The translations under genes were made by a program, and so were the position numbers. Source: Symbiodinium natans (lineage: Eukaryota > Sar > Dinophyceae > Suessiales > Symbiodiniaceae). Taken from it: DNA of 64,000 nt. The stretch's first letter is position 1; each line of letters begins with the position of its first letter. The DNA lies in the NCBI GenBank assembly GCA_905221605.1, contig CAJNDS010002335.1:1031387-1095386 (forward strand), in the 5' to 3' direction. Positions 41,141 through 51,265 of the stretch are shown here, piece after piece. Below the pieces are notes generated by a model. That model searched no databases. It was not told the origin of the DNA and saw only the letters and a list, made by a program, of their open reading frames with translations.

Positions 41141-41689
41141 GAACTAGGTTGGCATTCGGGGCATTCAAGTACACATTTTCCCTCTTGGGGATTAGAAGGG
41201 AACCCATACACTCATGCTTTTCAAAGGGGCTTTATCTTGGCCAACCCCTCGAGAGAAGGTGTTTCTGTGTGTCTGTGTGTGTGTGTGTGCACCCTATGGG
41301 TCGAAGGTTTGGGTTTATAAATGGTTTAGGGTTTAGGGTTTAGGGTTTGGGCAAGCGTGGACCAGGGAGGTTAGCAAAATGCGAGGCCTTGTTGCAGACC
41401 TTCAACGAGCATTTGCCGTCGGATTCTGGGTGCAGATAGCCACTAGTCCTGCCCTGCGGATCCTCACACCCCTAACCCCCTCAAACCCTAAAAGTAACCC
41501 TAAACGAAAAACTCCTAAACCCTCAACCCTAAACCCTAAACATAACACCAAAACAAAACCAGAAGAACGCCTTGAGCCCCGAGCATGCCAACAAAAGCAA
41601 CCGCGCTCGCGCTGAATCCTGGCATGCCCATTGTAGTCGTTGTAATCCCCTCCCGCTAATATGAATTGAACCTCCCCTACCTCCGCATA

Positions 41690-41770
41690 TGCTATACTCC
41701 CACTATAGTTATGTTTTTTTATAGTATATGGGGAGTATCTTTCTATAAGGGAGGTTTAGTATGAGGGGCA
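41690..41770. mobile_element. Inverted-repeat element, single copy
   Basis: TATGCTATACTCCCACTATA and TATAGTATATGGGGAGTATC, flanked by AACCTCCCCTA / AGGGAGGTTTAG; palindromic, MITE-like. Confidence 0.55.
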
Positions 41771-41889
41771 GGGGATTAGGATTAGGCTTGAGTACAATGC
41801 GCCAAGGTTCTGCTTGGTCAGTGGTTCAGCTGCCAAGACATGCACGAAGCTTGAATGGCATTGAGACAGTCGAAAGCGGGGTGCAGTCT

Positions 41890-42240
41890 AGGAGTTTGCG
41901 TGCCAAGTAGTTTAGACTCAGGGTTCTGGGGCTTGGCTTGAATTAATTAAACCGTTTGTAGCTCTGCGGCCTTCTGAGTTGTGAAAGGCACCTTTTCTTT
42001 TGAGTGGCCTAGTCCAAAATTATTGGGTGTCTATGGGATCTACGTTCTCCTATCGAAGTGCCTGTAGTTGCTCGACTGTGTCTCTCTTTGTGTTTGTTCT
42101 GCGCACGCTACAGCCCGTCGTGCTATCTGCCGATCTGGCCTTTGTTCGTCTCTTTGGCTCTGTGTACGCCTCCGCCTGTGCCCACCTGTCTGCTATAGCG
42201 GGGTGCGTTGCTCTGGGCCCGAACCAACATGCCATCTATC
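41890..42240. other. Unique stretch, no gene supported
   Basis: Overlapping 60-108 codon frames on both strands with Cys-rich translations; none has a recognisable motif. Confidence 0.4.
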
Positions 42241-42247
42241 GGAACCT

Positions 42248-42361
42248 ACTTGAAGGTTCATGGTACTTAGCAGCCAATCAGAACTGTACTTATACAACCC
42301 GAATTATAGCCATATTGGGGCACTAAAGGGGCTCATAGGTGGGTTATAAGTACAGTTATAC
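42248..42361. mobile_element. Family C inverted-repeat element
   Basis: CTTGAAGGTTCATGGTACTT left; AACTGTACTTATACAACCC and GGTTATAAGTACAGTT are inverted halves. CCCTAAA repeats start at once after the right arm. Confidence 0.75.
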
Positions 42362-42716
42362 CCCTAACCCCTAAACCCTAAACCCTAAACCCTAAACCCT
42401 AAAGCCTAAAGCCTAAAGCCTGAAGCCACCAGCTCCGACAGCATTTGCCGTGAAGGTTGGCCCTATACCCGACCTGGATCCCACAGACGAAAGCGGGTTT
42501 TGCACTTTCGGGCTTCGGCCCCCGGGTTCTTACTTAGGGAATGAGGGCCCTATATCTACCCTTTCAGGGAGGTTCTAGGGTACCTCATTCCATCTTGCCC
42601 CAACTAAGAAACGGTCGGGTTTGAGGTACACTATATAATATAGGGGCCCAACCCTTAACCCTAAACCCTAAACCCTAAAACTGAAAGGGGGGGGGGGGTC
42701 TGCGGGTGCAAGGCAG

Positions 42717-42783
42717 GGGGAGCTTGATGATCTCTTCGACTGGAGCTGCATTCGCCGGCTGGAGAACCTGGCGCGCAGCACAG
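42717..42783 (+). CDS. Exon-like segment
   Basis: AAGGCAG| acceptor, GCACAG|GCATGG donor (GC type). Reads GELDDLFDWSCIRRLENLAR then ST. Charged and helical; unknown product. Confidence 0.4.
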
Positions 42784-42999
42784 GCATGGGCTTAGGGTTT
42801 CGGGTTTCGGGTTTAGGGTTTAGGGGTTTGGATTTGTTTCCCTACCAACAAAAGCCTCTAGAGACCCTACCCTACCTGCAGGTTTAGGGTTTAGGGTTCT
42901 GGCTCTCAGGCGCGGACCATGGCGACTTCGCCTGGAAAGGGGTGAAACCCTTGCTGCAGCCCTACATACCTTTGAAGGCAGGTTGTGGGTGTAGGGTTA

Positions 43000-43030
43000 C
43001 CCTAACCCTCAACCCTAAACCCTAAACCCC
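43000..43030. repeat. Small head-to-head telomeric junction
   Basis: GGTGTAGGGTTACCCTAACCCTCAACC: G-strand and C-strand units meet at AGGGTTACCCT. Confidence 0.75.
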
Positions 43031-43489
43031 AGCAAGGGTTTCGGGCTTGAGACTCAGGGCACAGATCCCTTAGCTAAGGAATGCTGCCTTCGGGAGTCGA
43101 ACTTGGACCCCTAAGGAAGTACCCCCTAAGAGCTCCCTTTAATATCCTAAACCCTAAACCCTAAACCCTAAACCCTAAACCCTAAACCCTTATGGCCCTT
43201 TTATTTCCTTAGAAGATCCTTAGGAAGGGTCCCCGAACCCAAGGGTCCAACCTTCAGGCGTCCAAACACAGAGTGCCTTAGGATCAATTTGGGGTTTAGG
43301 GTTTAGGGTTTAGGGTTTAGGGTTTAGGGTTTAGCGTATTTCCCCATTCCCCGGGATGTCTTTCTGGGGAACTTTTTCGAGTAAGGAGTACGGGGGACGA
43401 TTGTCCTAAGCCTTACACACCCCGAGTCCCTGGTTTCCTTGGCGGGTGGCAGGACCCCTTGAAACTCCAAAAAGGGCGGTTGTCAAAAT

Positions 43490-43572
43490 TATGTAACATA
43501 ATCCGGCACCTAATACTCAGGGTGTCCAAATGTTGGACACCCTGAGTATTAGGTGCCGGATTATGTTACATA
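43490..43572. repeat. Perfect 83-bp hairpin
   Basis: Two 40-bp arms that are exact inverted complements (43490-43529, 43533-43572) around a 3-base loop ATG. Arms start TATGTAACATAATCCGGCAC. No mismatch, so recently formed or conserved. Confidence 0.95.
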
Positions 43573-43719
43573 CCCTAATTGTGAGAACTACCCAAATGGT
43601 GGTTCCGGACCTTCGCCTGCGATTGGGCTCGCCAACGTACAGGGTTTTAGCCGAGGCTAAGTGGGGGGAGGGGTGTCGTGTCCTTTCCTGGCAGTTGTTC
43701 ACAGTCCGGTTGCAAAAAG

Positions 43720-43880
43720 GGCTAGGGTTTAGGGTTTTAGGGTTTAGGGTTTTAGGGTTTAGGGTTTGGGGTTTGGGGTTTTAGGGTTTTAGGGTTTTAG
43801 GGTTTTAGGGTTTTAGGGCTTTCGGGGTTTAGGGCTTTAGGGTTCAGGGTTCAGGGTTTTAGGGTTTTAGGGTTTTCGGG
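43720..43880 (+). repeat. TTTAGGG / TTTTAGGG block
   Basis: About 19 units, changing midway to the 8-mer TTTTAGGG. Starts after a TTGCAAAAAGG tag. Confidence 0.9.
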
Positions 43881-44179
43881 TACAGGGTCCAGGGCTCAGA
43901 GTCCCAGGCTGCCGGCAGCCTGGCCCGTGAGAGGGTCCAAGCGAAGTTCGTGGACCCGGCGCACGACGCAGGACGAGTGCAAACCCTGCTAACCCTGCAA
44001 CCCTATAGGGTTTAGGGTTTAGACAGGGTTTAGGGTTTAAGGGTTTAAGGGTTTAGGGTTTAGGGTTTAGGGTTTAGGGTTTCTTGGGTTTAGGCATCAG
44101 CCAATTTTATTGAACTGTGGACTCTTCCTGAAGGGGCAATTTGCGACCCTCTGCCACGTTTTTGGCCGGGTTTGGCGGT

Positions 44180-44270
44180 TTGGGGTTTAGGGTGTGGGGT
44201 TTAGGGTTTAGGGTTTAGGGTTTAGGGTTTAGGGTTTAGGGTTTAGGGTTTAGGGTTTAGGGTTTAGGAA
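44180..44270 (+). repeat. TTTAGGG block
   Basis: Twelve units. The following 44271-44340 contains a short open segment after TTCGGCCTGACAG|. Confidence 0.95.
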
Positions 44271-44340
44271 GCTTCGGCCGCTTCGGCCTGACAGTTCTCG
44301 AGGAATGTCTGGGAGGGAGCCAGAACCTTGGAGCTTGTGT

Positions 44341-44437
44341 AGTTTAGGGTTTAGGGGTTTAGGGTTAAGGGTTTAAGGGTTTAAGGGTTTAAGGGTTTAA
44401 GGGTTTAAGGGTTTAAGGGTTTAAGGGTTTAAGGGTC
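44341..44437 (+). repeat. Array of the 8-mer TTTAAGGG
   Basis: Ten successive TTTAAGGG units, a variant amplified only here. Confidence 0.95.
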
Positions 44438-44625
44438 TAGGCTTGAGACCTGCCCATGAGAGTTCCTGAGGGTCTGAGAAGGGGCCAGGCGGTTGGCCCG
44501 CATGGCTGGGGATGTCAAGCTTGATCCTTAGTATCTGAATGAGCACACTTTATCCCCTATGGAACTGAAAGTCTACACTTTTTTGGGGCTTATGGACTCG
44601 GCAACTAAGGATCTGTCTTAACGAC

Positions 44626-44844
44626 TTGAGATGTTCCCCCCTATACCAACAGTTCTTAGTAGGGACTATGGCAGCCCAGTGGTACCCTTTACCCTTTTTG
44701 GGGGTTCAAGGTTCCCTTATGAAGTAACCAACCCCCAAAAAGGGTGCCCTTGTTACAATATGGTTCCTGGGCTACCAAGGCGACTCCAGCAGGGGGTATG
44801 AGAATCCCAACTAAGGACTGTTTGTAAAGGGGGGAGCACCCCAA
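44626..44844. mobile_element. Family A element carrying a nested family B element
   Basis: Outer arms GAGATGTTCCCCCCTATA and AAGGGGGGAGCACCCCAA. Between them lies a whole family B copy (44669-44778: GGCAGCCCAGTGGTACCC ... CCTGGGCTACCAA). Confidence 0.8.
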
Positions 44845-45058
44845 ACTATGAAGTATGCCCCATATGGGTTGTGTACTAAAATAGGGCCCCTGTTTGGGCA
44901 CCCATTATAAGGCGGCACCCTTCCCACAAACCCCAAAAGGGACCCAATTTTGTGCACCACCCATATGCAGAGGTTTTTGGGGACCCTATAATCCCCAAAT
45001 CTCTTCTGATATGCTTTTGGACAGCTGGGTCAGAGTGCTGTGACACGCGCTAGGACAG

Positions 45059-45550
45059 CACAAGGCGATGGCCAGGGAGCACGGCAAGGTGCAGATTGGG
45101 AAGGCGCTGCCCGTCGACGAGCTGTGCAGGGCCCTGACCACCAGGCGGACGCTGTGCACCCAGCCTACCAGGTCGTCTTGAAGAAGGGCAGAATGTACCA
45201 AAGAACTTGGTGTCAGAATGGTGTGACCTGCTGTGCATGGACGATGACACTATAGCCTCACTGCCACCACCACCTTCATGTGCCGCGGAGAACATCCCAC
45301 CAGAACCCCGCAGCCAGTCACTGAAGAGGGTGGAGGGTTAGCAGACTTCGCCTCGGGTGCGGCCAGGCCATTTGCAAACCAGCTCCCCGCCAAGGGGCAG
45401 AAGACCCGCACCCTTGCGCAGACGAAGTTGGATCTCGGCCGTGGTGATGAGCGCAGCGCGGCGCAGTGCCGCATCTGGAAACGGGCACACGCCTCCCGTT
45501 GCGCGGAAAGTCTCCAGATCTTGCCCTCTGGAGCGTTTTTTTTTCCGCAG
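45059..45550 (+). CDS. Two-exon gene model
   Basis: Exon 45059-45171, after CGCTAGGACAG|, reads HKAMAREHGKVQIGKALPVD then ELCRAL...; it ends ACCAG|GTCGTC. Exon 45304 onward, after CATCCCACCAG|, reads TPQPVTEEGGGLADFASGAA ... CRIWKRAHASRCAESLQ and stays open to about 45586. The split codon AG+A (Arg) joins them in frame. The 132-bp intron has a pyrimidine/CCA-rich end and no telomere repeats. The 3' end is uncertain; a donor may lie at GAAA|GTCTCC (45495) or GAGC|GTTTTT. Product unknown. Confidence 0.5.
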
Positions 45551-45861
45551 AATCCGTTCGCAGGACGCTCCGAAAGATGGTCTTGAGCTGATGTGGGGTA
45601 TAGGGTTTAGGGTTTGGGGTTTAGGGTTTAGGGCTTAGGGTTTAGGGGTATCGGCCCCCTTCAAAAAAACATGAGCCCCGATCTCGTGGGCAGTTGCTGC
45701 ACGTCTTTGTTGACGGTCCAGGTTTGCTGCGGAAGCTGCCAACCCCACACCCTGGAGGGTGTAAGCTTGACGAAGACCATCGCTGTGCTTGCGCCCTTAT
45801 TGTTTATTCTTGTGAACCCTAAAGACCCTGTGAACCCCAAAAGCCTTAACCCTAAACCCCT

Positions 45862-45919
45862 TCGCGAAGCCATCTGCAACGTGATCAACTCATCCGCGAA
45901 GTTGTATCCAAGTAGCTGA
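45862..45919 (+). CDS. Exon-like segment
   Basis: Reads REAICNVINSSAKLYPSS to a TAG at 45917-45919; alternatively spliced out at CCAA|GTAGCT. Preceded by degenerate CCCTAAA sequence. It may belong to the next gene model, but the phases could not be matched. Confidence 0.3.
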
Positions 45920-46116
45920 CCCCTTGAGACACTCTGCGACCTGCATGGAACCAGCATGGTTTGAAGGAAACTGTTGACAGGGTCTAGGGTTAAGGGCTGA
46001 TCCTTTTGACCCCAAGAAACTCAAATGGGGGGGTTGCTAGAGTGATGCTGTAGGTTTAGGATTAGGGGCCACAAACTATGTCATGAAATCGGTACAGCCG
46101 GAACCTCGTAACTCAG

Positions 46117-47501
46117 GCGGTGGGATTAGGGGTATCAAAAGTGCCACGTCAAGTCGGCCTCCAATTTGCCCCGCTAGTGCGGTAACCCTAAACCCTAAAC
46201 CCTAAACCCGAAACCCTAAACCCTAAACCCCCCGCATAGAGTGAGTTCTGGCTTGGGATGGTCGTTGGGGATTCGGGCGTCCATGACCGCCACATTCCTG
46301 GCTCAAGCCGCAGTCAGCCTCGCTCAAAGGGGCTCAGGCGGTTCAGGCACCCAACCCTTATCCTAAACCCTCAGCCGCAGCCCTAAACCTATAGCAACAG
46401 AGGGCAGCAGCTCGAAATGTTTTTAAAGCCAGTGCCTCGCGAGCTCTGGAGCTCGCTTCGGGTTTGCGGATCCACCTTGATGTTATCTGCTTCGTAGCCC
46501 AATGTAGGCCCTAAATCCCGTTTAGGCTGCTTCGGACCAGATGCAAGCGTAGGGCTTAGGGTGTAGGGTTTGGGGTTTAGGGTTTATTAGACTTGAGGGT
46601 GTCGGGTGTGTGCTGCTCACCTATCACTTGGCCCCGGCGCCGATGCTTCTTGTGGCAAGGCATCTGGGGCAGAAGGTTTTCTGACAGGGAGGGGCCTCTC
46701 GTGGCCCTAGTTGTAAGGGTTTATAAATAGATAAATATGAATACAAATATTGTATTGGGTGGATGTTCTAAAACTGTGATTCGCGATGGGTTTCGGGTCT
46801 TAGGGTTTGGGGTTTAGGCTGGTGTAGTATACTAGTGGGTCCAGGTAGATCACGTTCACATTCACAGAAACCCTAAATTCCCTAAAGTCCTACCTGTGGG
46901 GGGGTGGGGGGGGTTCCTAGGTAGGATTTGGGCTGGGCCCGTCCCGTTTCGCCCAGTACAATGCCCAGCATCCTTGCTTCGGGATGGGGTTTAGGGTTTA
47001 GGGTTTATTTAGAGTTTAGGGTCTAGGGTGTAGGGTGTAGGGTTTAGGGTTTAGGGGCTTGCCAGACTTGATCTGAAGCTGCTCTTGCTGCCATGTGTCT
47101 AGCTCCCTTCTGCTCGCAGTGCGAGTGGGAAACGCTTGAGAACTCTGGACATCTGCAGCCAGCAATGCCAATTCCTCAGCCTGTTTTCCTGCACCCGCCA
47201 ACCTCAACACTAAACCCTTTATGATGATGATGATTATTATGATTATTATTACCATTATTATTATGCTGATTACTATTATCGCAATAGTATTTTCATTCTT
47301 ACATTTTAAAATAATCTTATTATACGTTTTATTGTGCTAATCATGCAACAATATTATCATGTTATGATATTCTTCCTCAGTAAGCCCCGAAACGAAGCCT
47401 GGCAACTGCAACTTGCATTCGAGGCAGGCTTGACCGTCATGGCGGCGGGCGTCGGCGAAATCAAAGAGGAAGACAAGGCGAAGTGGTTTTACCCGCCATA
47501 G
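46117..47501 (+). CDS. Five-exon gene model (3' part) with telomere-repeat introns
   Basis: Exons 46117-46181, 46401-46481, 46591-46675, 46921-46988 and 47381-47501 join in a single frame to a TAG at 47499-47501, giving 139 residues. Exon starts read AVGLGVSKVPRQVGLQFAP, (R)GQQLEMFLKPVPRELW, LEGVGCVLLTYHLAPAP, VGFGLGPSRFAQYNAQHP and (G)KPRNEAWQLQLAFEAG; the end is KWFYPP. Phases are 2, 2, 0, 2. Introns: 46182-46400 starts GTAACCCTAAACCC; 46482-46590 ends in telomere-like repeats plus TTATTAG|; 46676-46920 ends TTCCTAG|; 46989-47380 starts GTTTAGGG, includes an ATT microsatellite and ends TTCTTCCTCAG|. I do not recognise the protein. The start lies upstream. This is the best-supported host gene in the window. 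Confidence 0.7.
46182..46400 (+). other. Intron starting with CCCTAAA repeats
   Basis: Donor CGCG|GTAACCCTAAACCC, acceptor ATAGCAACAG|. About seven telomere-like units at its start, then unique and degenerate sequence. Confidence 0.6.
46989..47380 (+). other. Intron starting with TTTAGGG repeats
   Basis: Donor ATGGG|GTTTAGGG, about nine degenerate units, then an ATT/ATG microsatellite (47218-47270) and an AT-rich tail ending TCTTCCTCAG|. Confidence 0.65.
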
Positions 47502-47515
47502 CTTAGGGTTTTGGG

Positions 47516-47566
47516 TTGGGGGTTTAGGGTTTAGGGTTTAGGGTATCAACCTAAACCCTAAACCTT
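47516..47566. repeat. Head-to-head telomeric junction
   Basis: GGTTTAGGGTTTAGGGTTTAGGG, spacer TATCAA, then CCTAAACCCTAAACC, just downstream of the gene's stop. Confidence 0.9.
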
Positions 47567-48005
47567 TTTAGGGTTGCGGGGTTGCGGGCAGCCGGTAGCC
47601 TGTAATCGATTGGGTGGGCTTAGCAAGAAAAGCCCCTTTTTCAAGCCTAAAGGTGGCCTTCTTTCCCCTGGAACACTCAGCGGATGAGGGAAAGTTGCAA
47701 CGGCCCCATAGGCTTCAGAGGGATTCACGTCCGGGAGGCTCATGCCATCCCCCCCCCACCACACCTTGAGGAGCTAGGGTTCAAACCCTTCGGGTTTAGG
47801 GTTTAGGGCCAAGTTTAGGGTCTAGGGTTTAAGGAGAAGGCTCTTTGGCTTGGTTGCCCAGTAGCCTGCGAATGCACAGGTTGTGTTTAAAGATTCAAAG
47901 AGGTTTATATGAGGGAAACCTTAATCTACAAAACATGGAGGGTGCTAATTCGGGCGTAGGGTAATCACCGGGCATCCTAGTTTTGTCGAGTAGGAACCTG
48001 CAGTT

Positions 48006-48233
48006 GTGGAGGCAGCACCACGTGGTATTAGACGCTTGCCTGTGCCAGCGGATGCTTATTATGAGCATGTCTACACTTTTTGCACACCCCTTGTGTTGGT
48101 TGGTCCTCGCGCCGCCCTTAGAAGTAGGGAACGACTCGAGGGATTGAAGAGTTCTGAACAGTGTTGGTGCCAGAGTTGGAATTTGTCCTTCTGCAGGGCC
48201 AGAGGGGAAGCAGCGGACCCGGCAAGGGATTAG
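48006..48233 (+). CDS. Unrecognised 75-codon ORF
   Basis: Frame from a GTG, reading EAAPRGIRRLPVPADAYYEH, to TAG, with balanced composition and no repeats. A second frame of the same region is also open, so the call is weak. A TTTAGGG block follows at once. Confidence 0.3.
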   Translation: MEAAPRGIRRLPVPADAYYEHVYTFCTPLVLVGPRAALRSRERLEGLKSSEQCWCQSWNLSFCRARGEAADPARD

Positions 48234-48296
48234 GGTTGAGGGTTGAGGGTTTAGTGTTTAGGGTGTGGGGTTTAGGGTTTAGGGTTTAGGGTGCAG

Positions 48297-48365
48297 TGAA
48301 GCTGCTTACGTCGACTGGCACCAATTCCCGGCGAAGTGGCAAGCCTGTTGCAAAAAAAACAAGGG
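48297..48365 (+). CDS. Exon-like segment or retroelement tail
   Basis: Between two telomere blocks. After GGGTGCAG| it reads EAAYVDWHQFPAKWQACCKK. Its end TTGCAAAAAAAACAAGGGG also resembles the A-tailed tags seen elsewhere, so the two readings compete. Confidence 0.35.
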
Positions 48366-48554
48366 GTTTCGGGTTTAGGTTTTAGGGTTAAGGTTTTAGG
48401 GTTAGGGTTTAGGACGCTAAAGCCTGGACCTTAAACACTAAACCTTGTGGCCGCCGGCCAGCCACATTTCAGGAACGCCACGCCCTACCTGCCTCAAACT
48501 ATATCCTTGGGATTTCTGTTTGTTTCTGTCGATGTAAACCCCAAATTATACACA

Positions 48555-48672
48555 CTATATATATATATATATATATGTATATACGATATATATATATATA
48601 TACACATACGCACACACACACATACATGCATACATACATACATATCTATCTATATATATATATATATATTGT
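48555..48672. repeat. TA /CATA microsatellite
   Basis: TA runs flanking a CA/CATA-rich middle. Confidence 0.9.
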
Positions 48673-48864
48673 AGATGTGATATATGGACATATTTAGTAA
48701 TCTGGTTCCACGAGGGAGCGCACATCACATTTCCATGAGCCACAGGGTCCATACGTCAACAACTGCCAACCTCCTTGGGTTTAGGGTTTCGGGTTTAGGG
48801 TTCAGGGTTGAGGGTTTAGGGTTTACGGTTTCGGGTTTAGGGTTTAGGGTTTAGGGCTTGGCAG

Positions 48865-48958
48865 GTGTTCTTTCTCAACTTTCTCGTCTTGGAGTCGAAG
48901 CCGTTTGAACATCCTGCTGACACTGCCATAGCGAGCCTTGCCATTTTCTTGTTCAGGG
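48865..48958 (+). CDS. Exon-like segment
   Basis: Between TTTAGGG blocks. After GGCTTGGCAG| it reads VFFLNFLVLESKPFEHPADT then AIASLAIFLF; the donor would be G|GTCGGG. Two hydrophobic parts. Unknown product. Confidence 0.45.
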
Positions 48959-49533
48959 GTCGGGTTTAGGGTTTTGGGTTTTGGGTTTAGGGTTTAGGGT
49001 TTAGGGTTTAGGGTGGGTTTTTTGGGCGAACAGGAACCGGATGATGTTTAATCTGTTCTGCTTCCCACTGGTCCTAAGGCCCTTAAGAAGCCCCAACCAG
49101 GAAATAGCACAGCCGTATTACCGGAGCCTGAAAGTTACCAACATCATCCGCTTATAACCCACATATATGTATATAGAAAAATACACATATATATATATAT
49201 GGTTTGTTTATATAAACTGCCCTACATATCCACAGTCCCCCCACAAACGCGTGGGGGCTCCTGCGGGTCGGGGCCAGATCACCCCTCTTTTGTAAGACCC
49301 CAGAGGTACTGGTTCTCAGTCGAGGCAATTCGGTACGCTGAACCCTAAACCCTAAACCCCAAACCCTAAACCCTTAACCCTAAACCCTATATATGTATAT
49401 ACATCTATATATAATCCCAAGAAGGGTCAATACGTAGGGGGACTCTAAGGCAACTGATTTCCTCTTTCCCAACTCAGAACCGGTGGCCTCTCTCGTCCCT
49501 ACTGGTTTGGGGTTTAGGATCTAGGATCTAGGG

Positions 49534-49590
49534 TTTAGGGTTTAGGGTTTAGGGTTTAGGGTTTAGGGTTTAGGGTTTAGGGTTTAGGGA
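49534..49590 (+). repeat. TTTAGGG block
   Basis: Eight units, preceded by TCTAGGA variants. Confidence 0.95.
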
Positions 49591-49653
49591 TTTCGTCACT
49601 CCTCCCCCTCCTTAGCTCTCAGCACCTAAGTTTCTGATGTCTCGGCCTTAGGG

Positions 49654-49756
49654 TTGGGATGTTTCCCCTTGTACGCCAGCAGTCCTTGCTAGGGATTCCA
49701 ATAGGGGGTACCATCATCCCTATTTAGGACTGCTAGTATAAGGGGGAACATCCCAA
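49654..49756. mobile_element. Family A inverted-repeat element (complete)
   Basis: TTGGGATGTTTCCCCTTGTA left, TATAAGGGGGAACATCCCAA right, inner CAGTCCTTGCTAGGGATT and AGGACTG; the centre AGGGGGTACC is the site filled by telomere units in the 57.7-kb copy. Confidence 0.85.
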
Positions 49757-49796
49757 ACCCTAAACCCGAAACCTGAACCCAAATATCCCAAGCTTA

Positions 49797-49887
49797 GGGC
49801 ATGTAGCCTTCACGGGACTGAGGGACGAGCCTATTGTCTTCCGGGCCATGGAGAGCATGGACGAAGGACAAGTGCTTGGCCCAGATG
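49797..49887 (+). CDS. Exon-like segment
   Basis: After CCAAGCTTAG| reads HVAFTGLRDEPIVFRAMESM then DEGQVLGPD, ending AGATG|GCTCAAACCC (GC donor). A family A element lies just upstream, probably in the intron. Unknown product. Confidence 0.5.
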
Positions 49888-50254
49888 GCTCAAACCCTAC
49901 TTAAACCCTAAACCCTAAACTGCTGCGTGTACACAGCATTCCCTCTTCAGTTGCCCCGTGGAGCATTGCTAGACGGGTGGCAAAAAAAAACCGCTGCGTG
50001 AAGTCGAAAATCTTGTAGACATCTCGTTGAACAAGGCCATGTGACTTACTAACCGGTCGCAACCGAGGCTTACATCCTTACTTCTAGGGTTTATAGGGTT
50101 TGGGGTTCAGGGTTCAGGGTTTAGGGTTCAGGGTCGTAAATCGCGACCTCAACTATGAATTGGGACGTAACCCCAAAAGAGCATGTAGTTGGACTGCGGC
50201 ACGCGCCCGCCCCCGGTCTTATGATGTTCACTTTCGACCAGGTTGCTCTAACCT

Positions 50255-50392
50255 ACCGTTTGCTTGAGAACCCCCCCCCCCTCCCCCGCCAAAACAAAAT
50301 ACAAGCAAAATCAAACAATAATTAACCCCTATATTGCCCTTACAAGGAAGAGTATGCTTATTGTTTGGGGGTTTCTTAAGCAATTCGTAGTA
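50255..50392. mobile_element. Family L inverted-repeat element
   Basis: CGTTTGCTTGAGAACCCCCC left, GGGGGTTTCTTAAGCAATTCG right; core CCTATATTGCCCTTACAAGG. Confidence 0.65.
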
Positions 50393-50439
50393 ACCCTGTC
50401 CAAAGCACGGGTATTTGCAGTGTCTTTGCCTCGTTAGAC

Positions 50440-51180
50440 AACATGCTGTTAAAGGATGCTCGACTTTTTTGGAGCAAGACGCGCTGTCACCAGCCTTTTG
50501 CGAACATGCCCACAACACCGGAATGGTCAGCAGTTTGCTTCCTTCTACATACTCGTACTAAACCTTCAACAAACCTTTCAACAAACAAATGTTGCCAAAA
50601 AGGACCCTCCAAATGCATTTTGTGCACATGCTCAAAGTTCTGCTATTTGCAGCGCTTTTGCTTCTTTCTACAGACGAAACCTTCACCAACTATCATGCTG
50701 CCCAAGAATCCCGAAGAGTCATCCAGCGACTTGCCAATGACGCATCCCGAAAACACTGTACATCCCAAAGCCAACGACCCTGAAACCCGGGGAGCGTTGA
50801 AGCAGAAAACTTGAAGCCCTAAACCCTAAACCCTAAACCCTAATCCCCTAAGCAATCGACAGCGATTGCTCCAGACATGACTATTTTCAAGCAGACAATT
50901 TGGGTCAGCAAGGGGACGTAGAAGAGGCAGACAGAGACATCGCACGATGAATCTCTACATCTTCTACGGCGGCCCAAGCCCGAACAACCCGTATGCACAA
51001 ACGACATGACGAAGCCAGAGAACCAGATTTTCGCCCACAACACATGCCTTGCTCTGAAACCTCGCAGACTTTTTTTGCGTAAGCTGAGAGTATAACAATG
51101 TGCAGTTTCGTGCCAGGGGCGCGTGTGCCCCGCACACCGTGTGCTTAGCATGTCCCCCGGACCTCTTCAAGTAGATTTCT
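50440..51180. other. Unique stretch with ORFs on both strands, no gene called
   Basis: Plus-strand frames up to 123 codons (50443-50814) and a minus-strand frame of 103 codons (50840-51151). The CTTCAACAAACCTTTCAACA and TGCTTCCTTCTACA/TTGCTTCTTTCTACA duplications suggest local repeats. No motif recognised. Some of it may be exonic to the next model. Confidence 0.35.
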
Positions 51181-51265
51181 TTCTGGAGGTGGTGGGGTTT
51201 AGGGTTTAGACTTTAGGGTCTAGGGTTTAGGGTTTAGGGTTGAGGGTGTGGGGTTTAGGGTTCAG

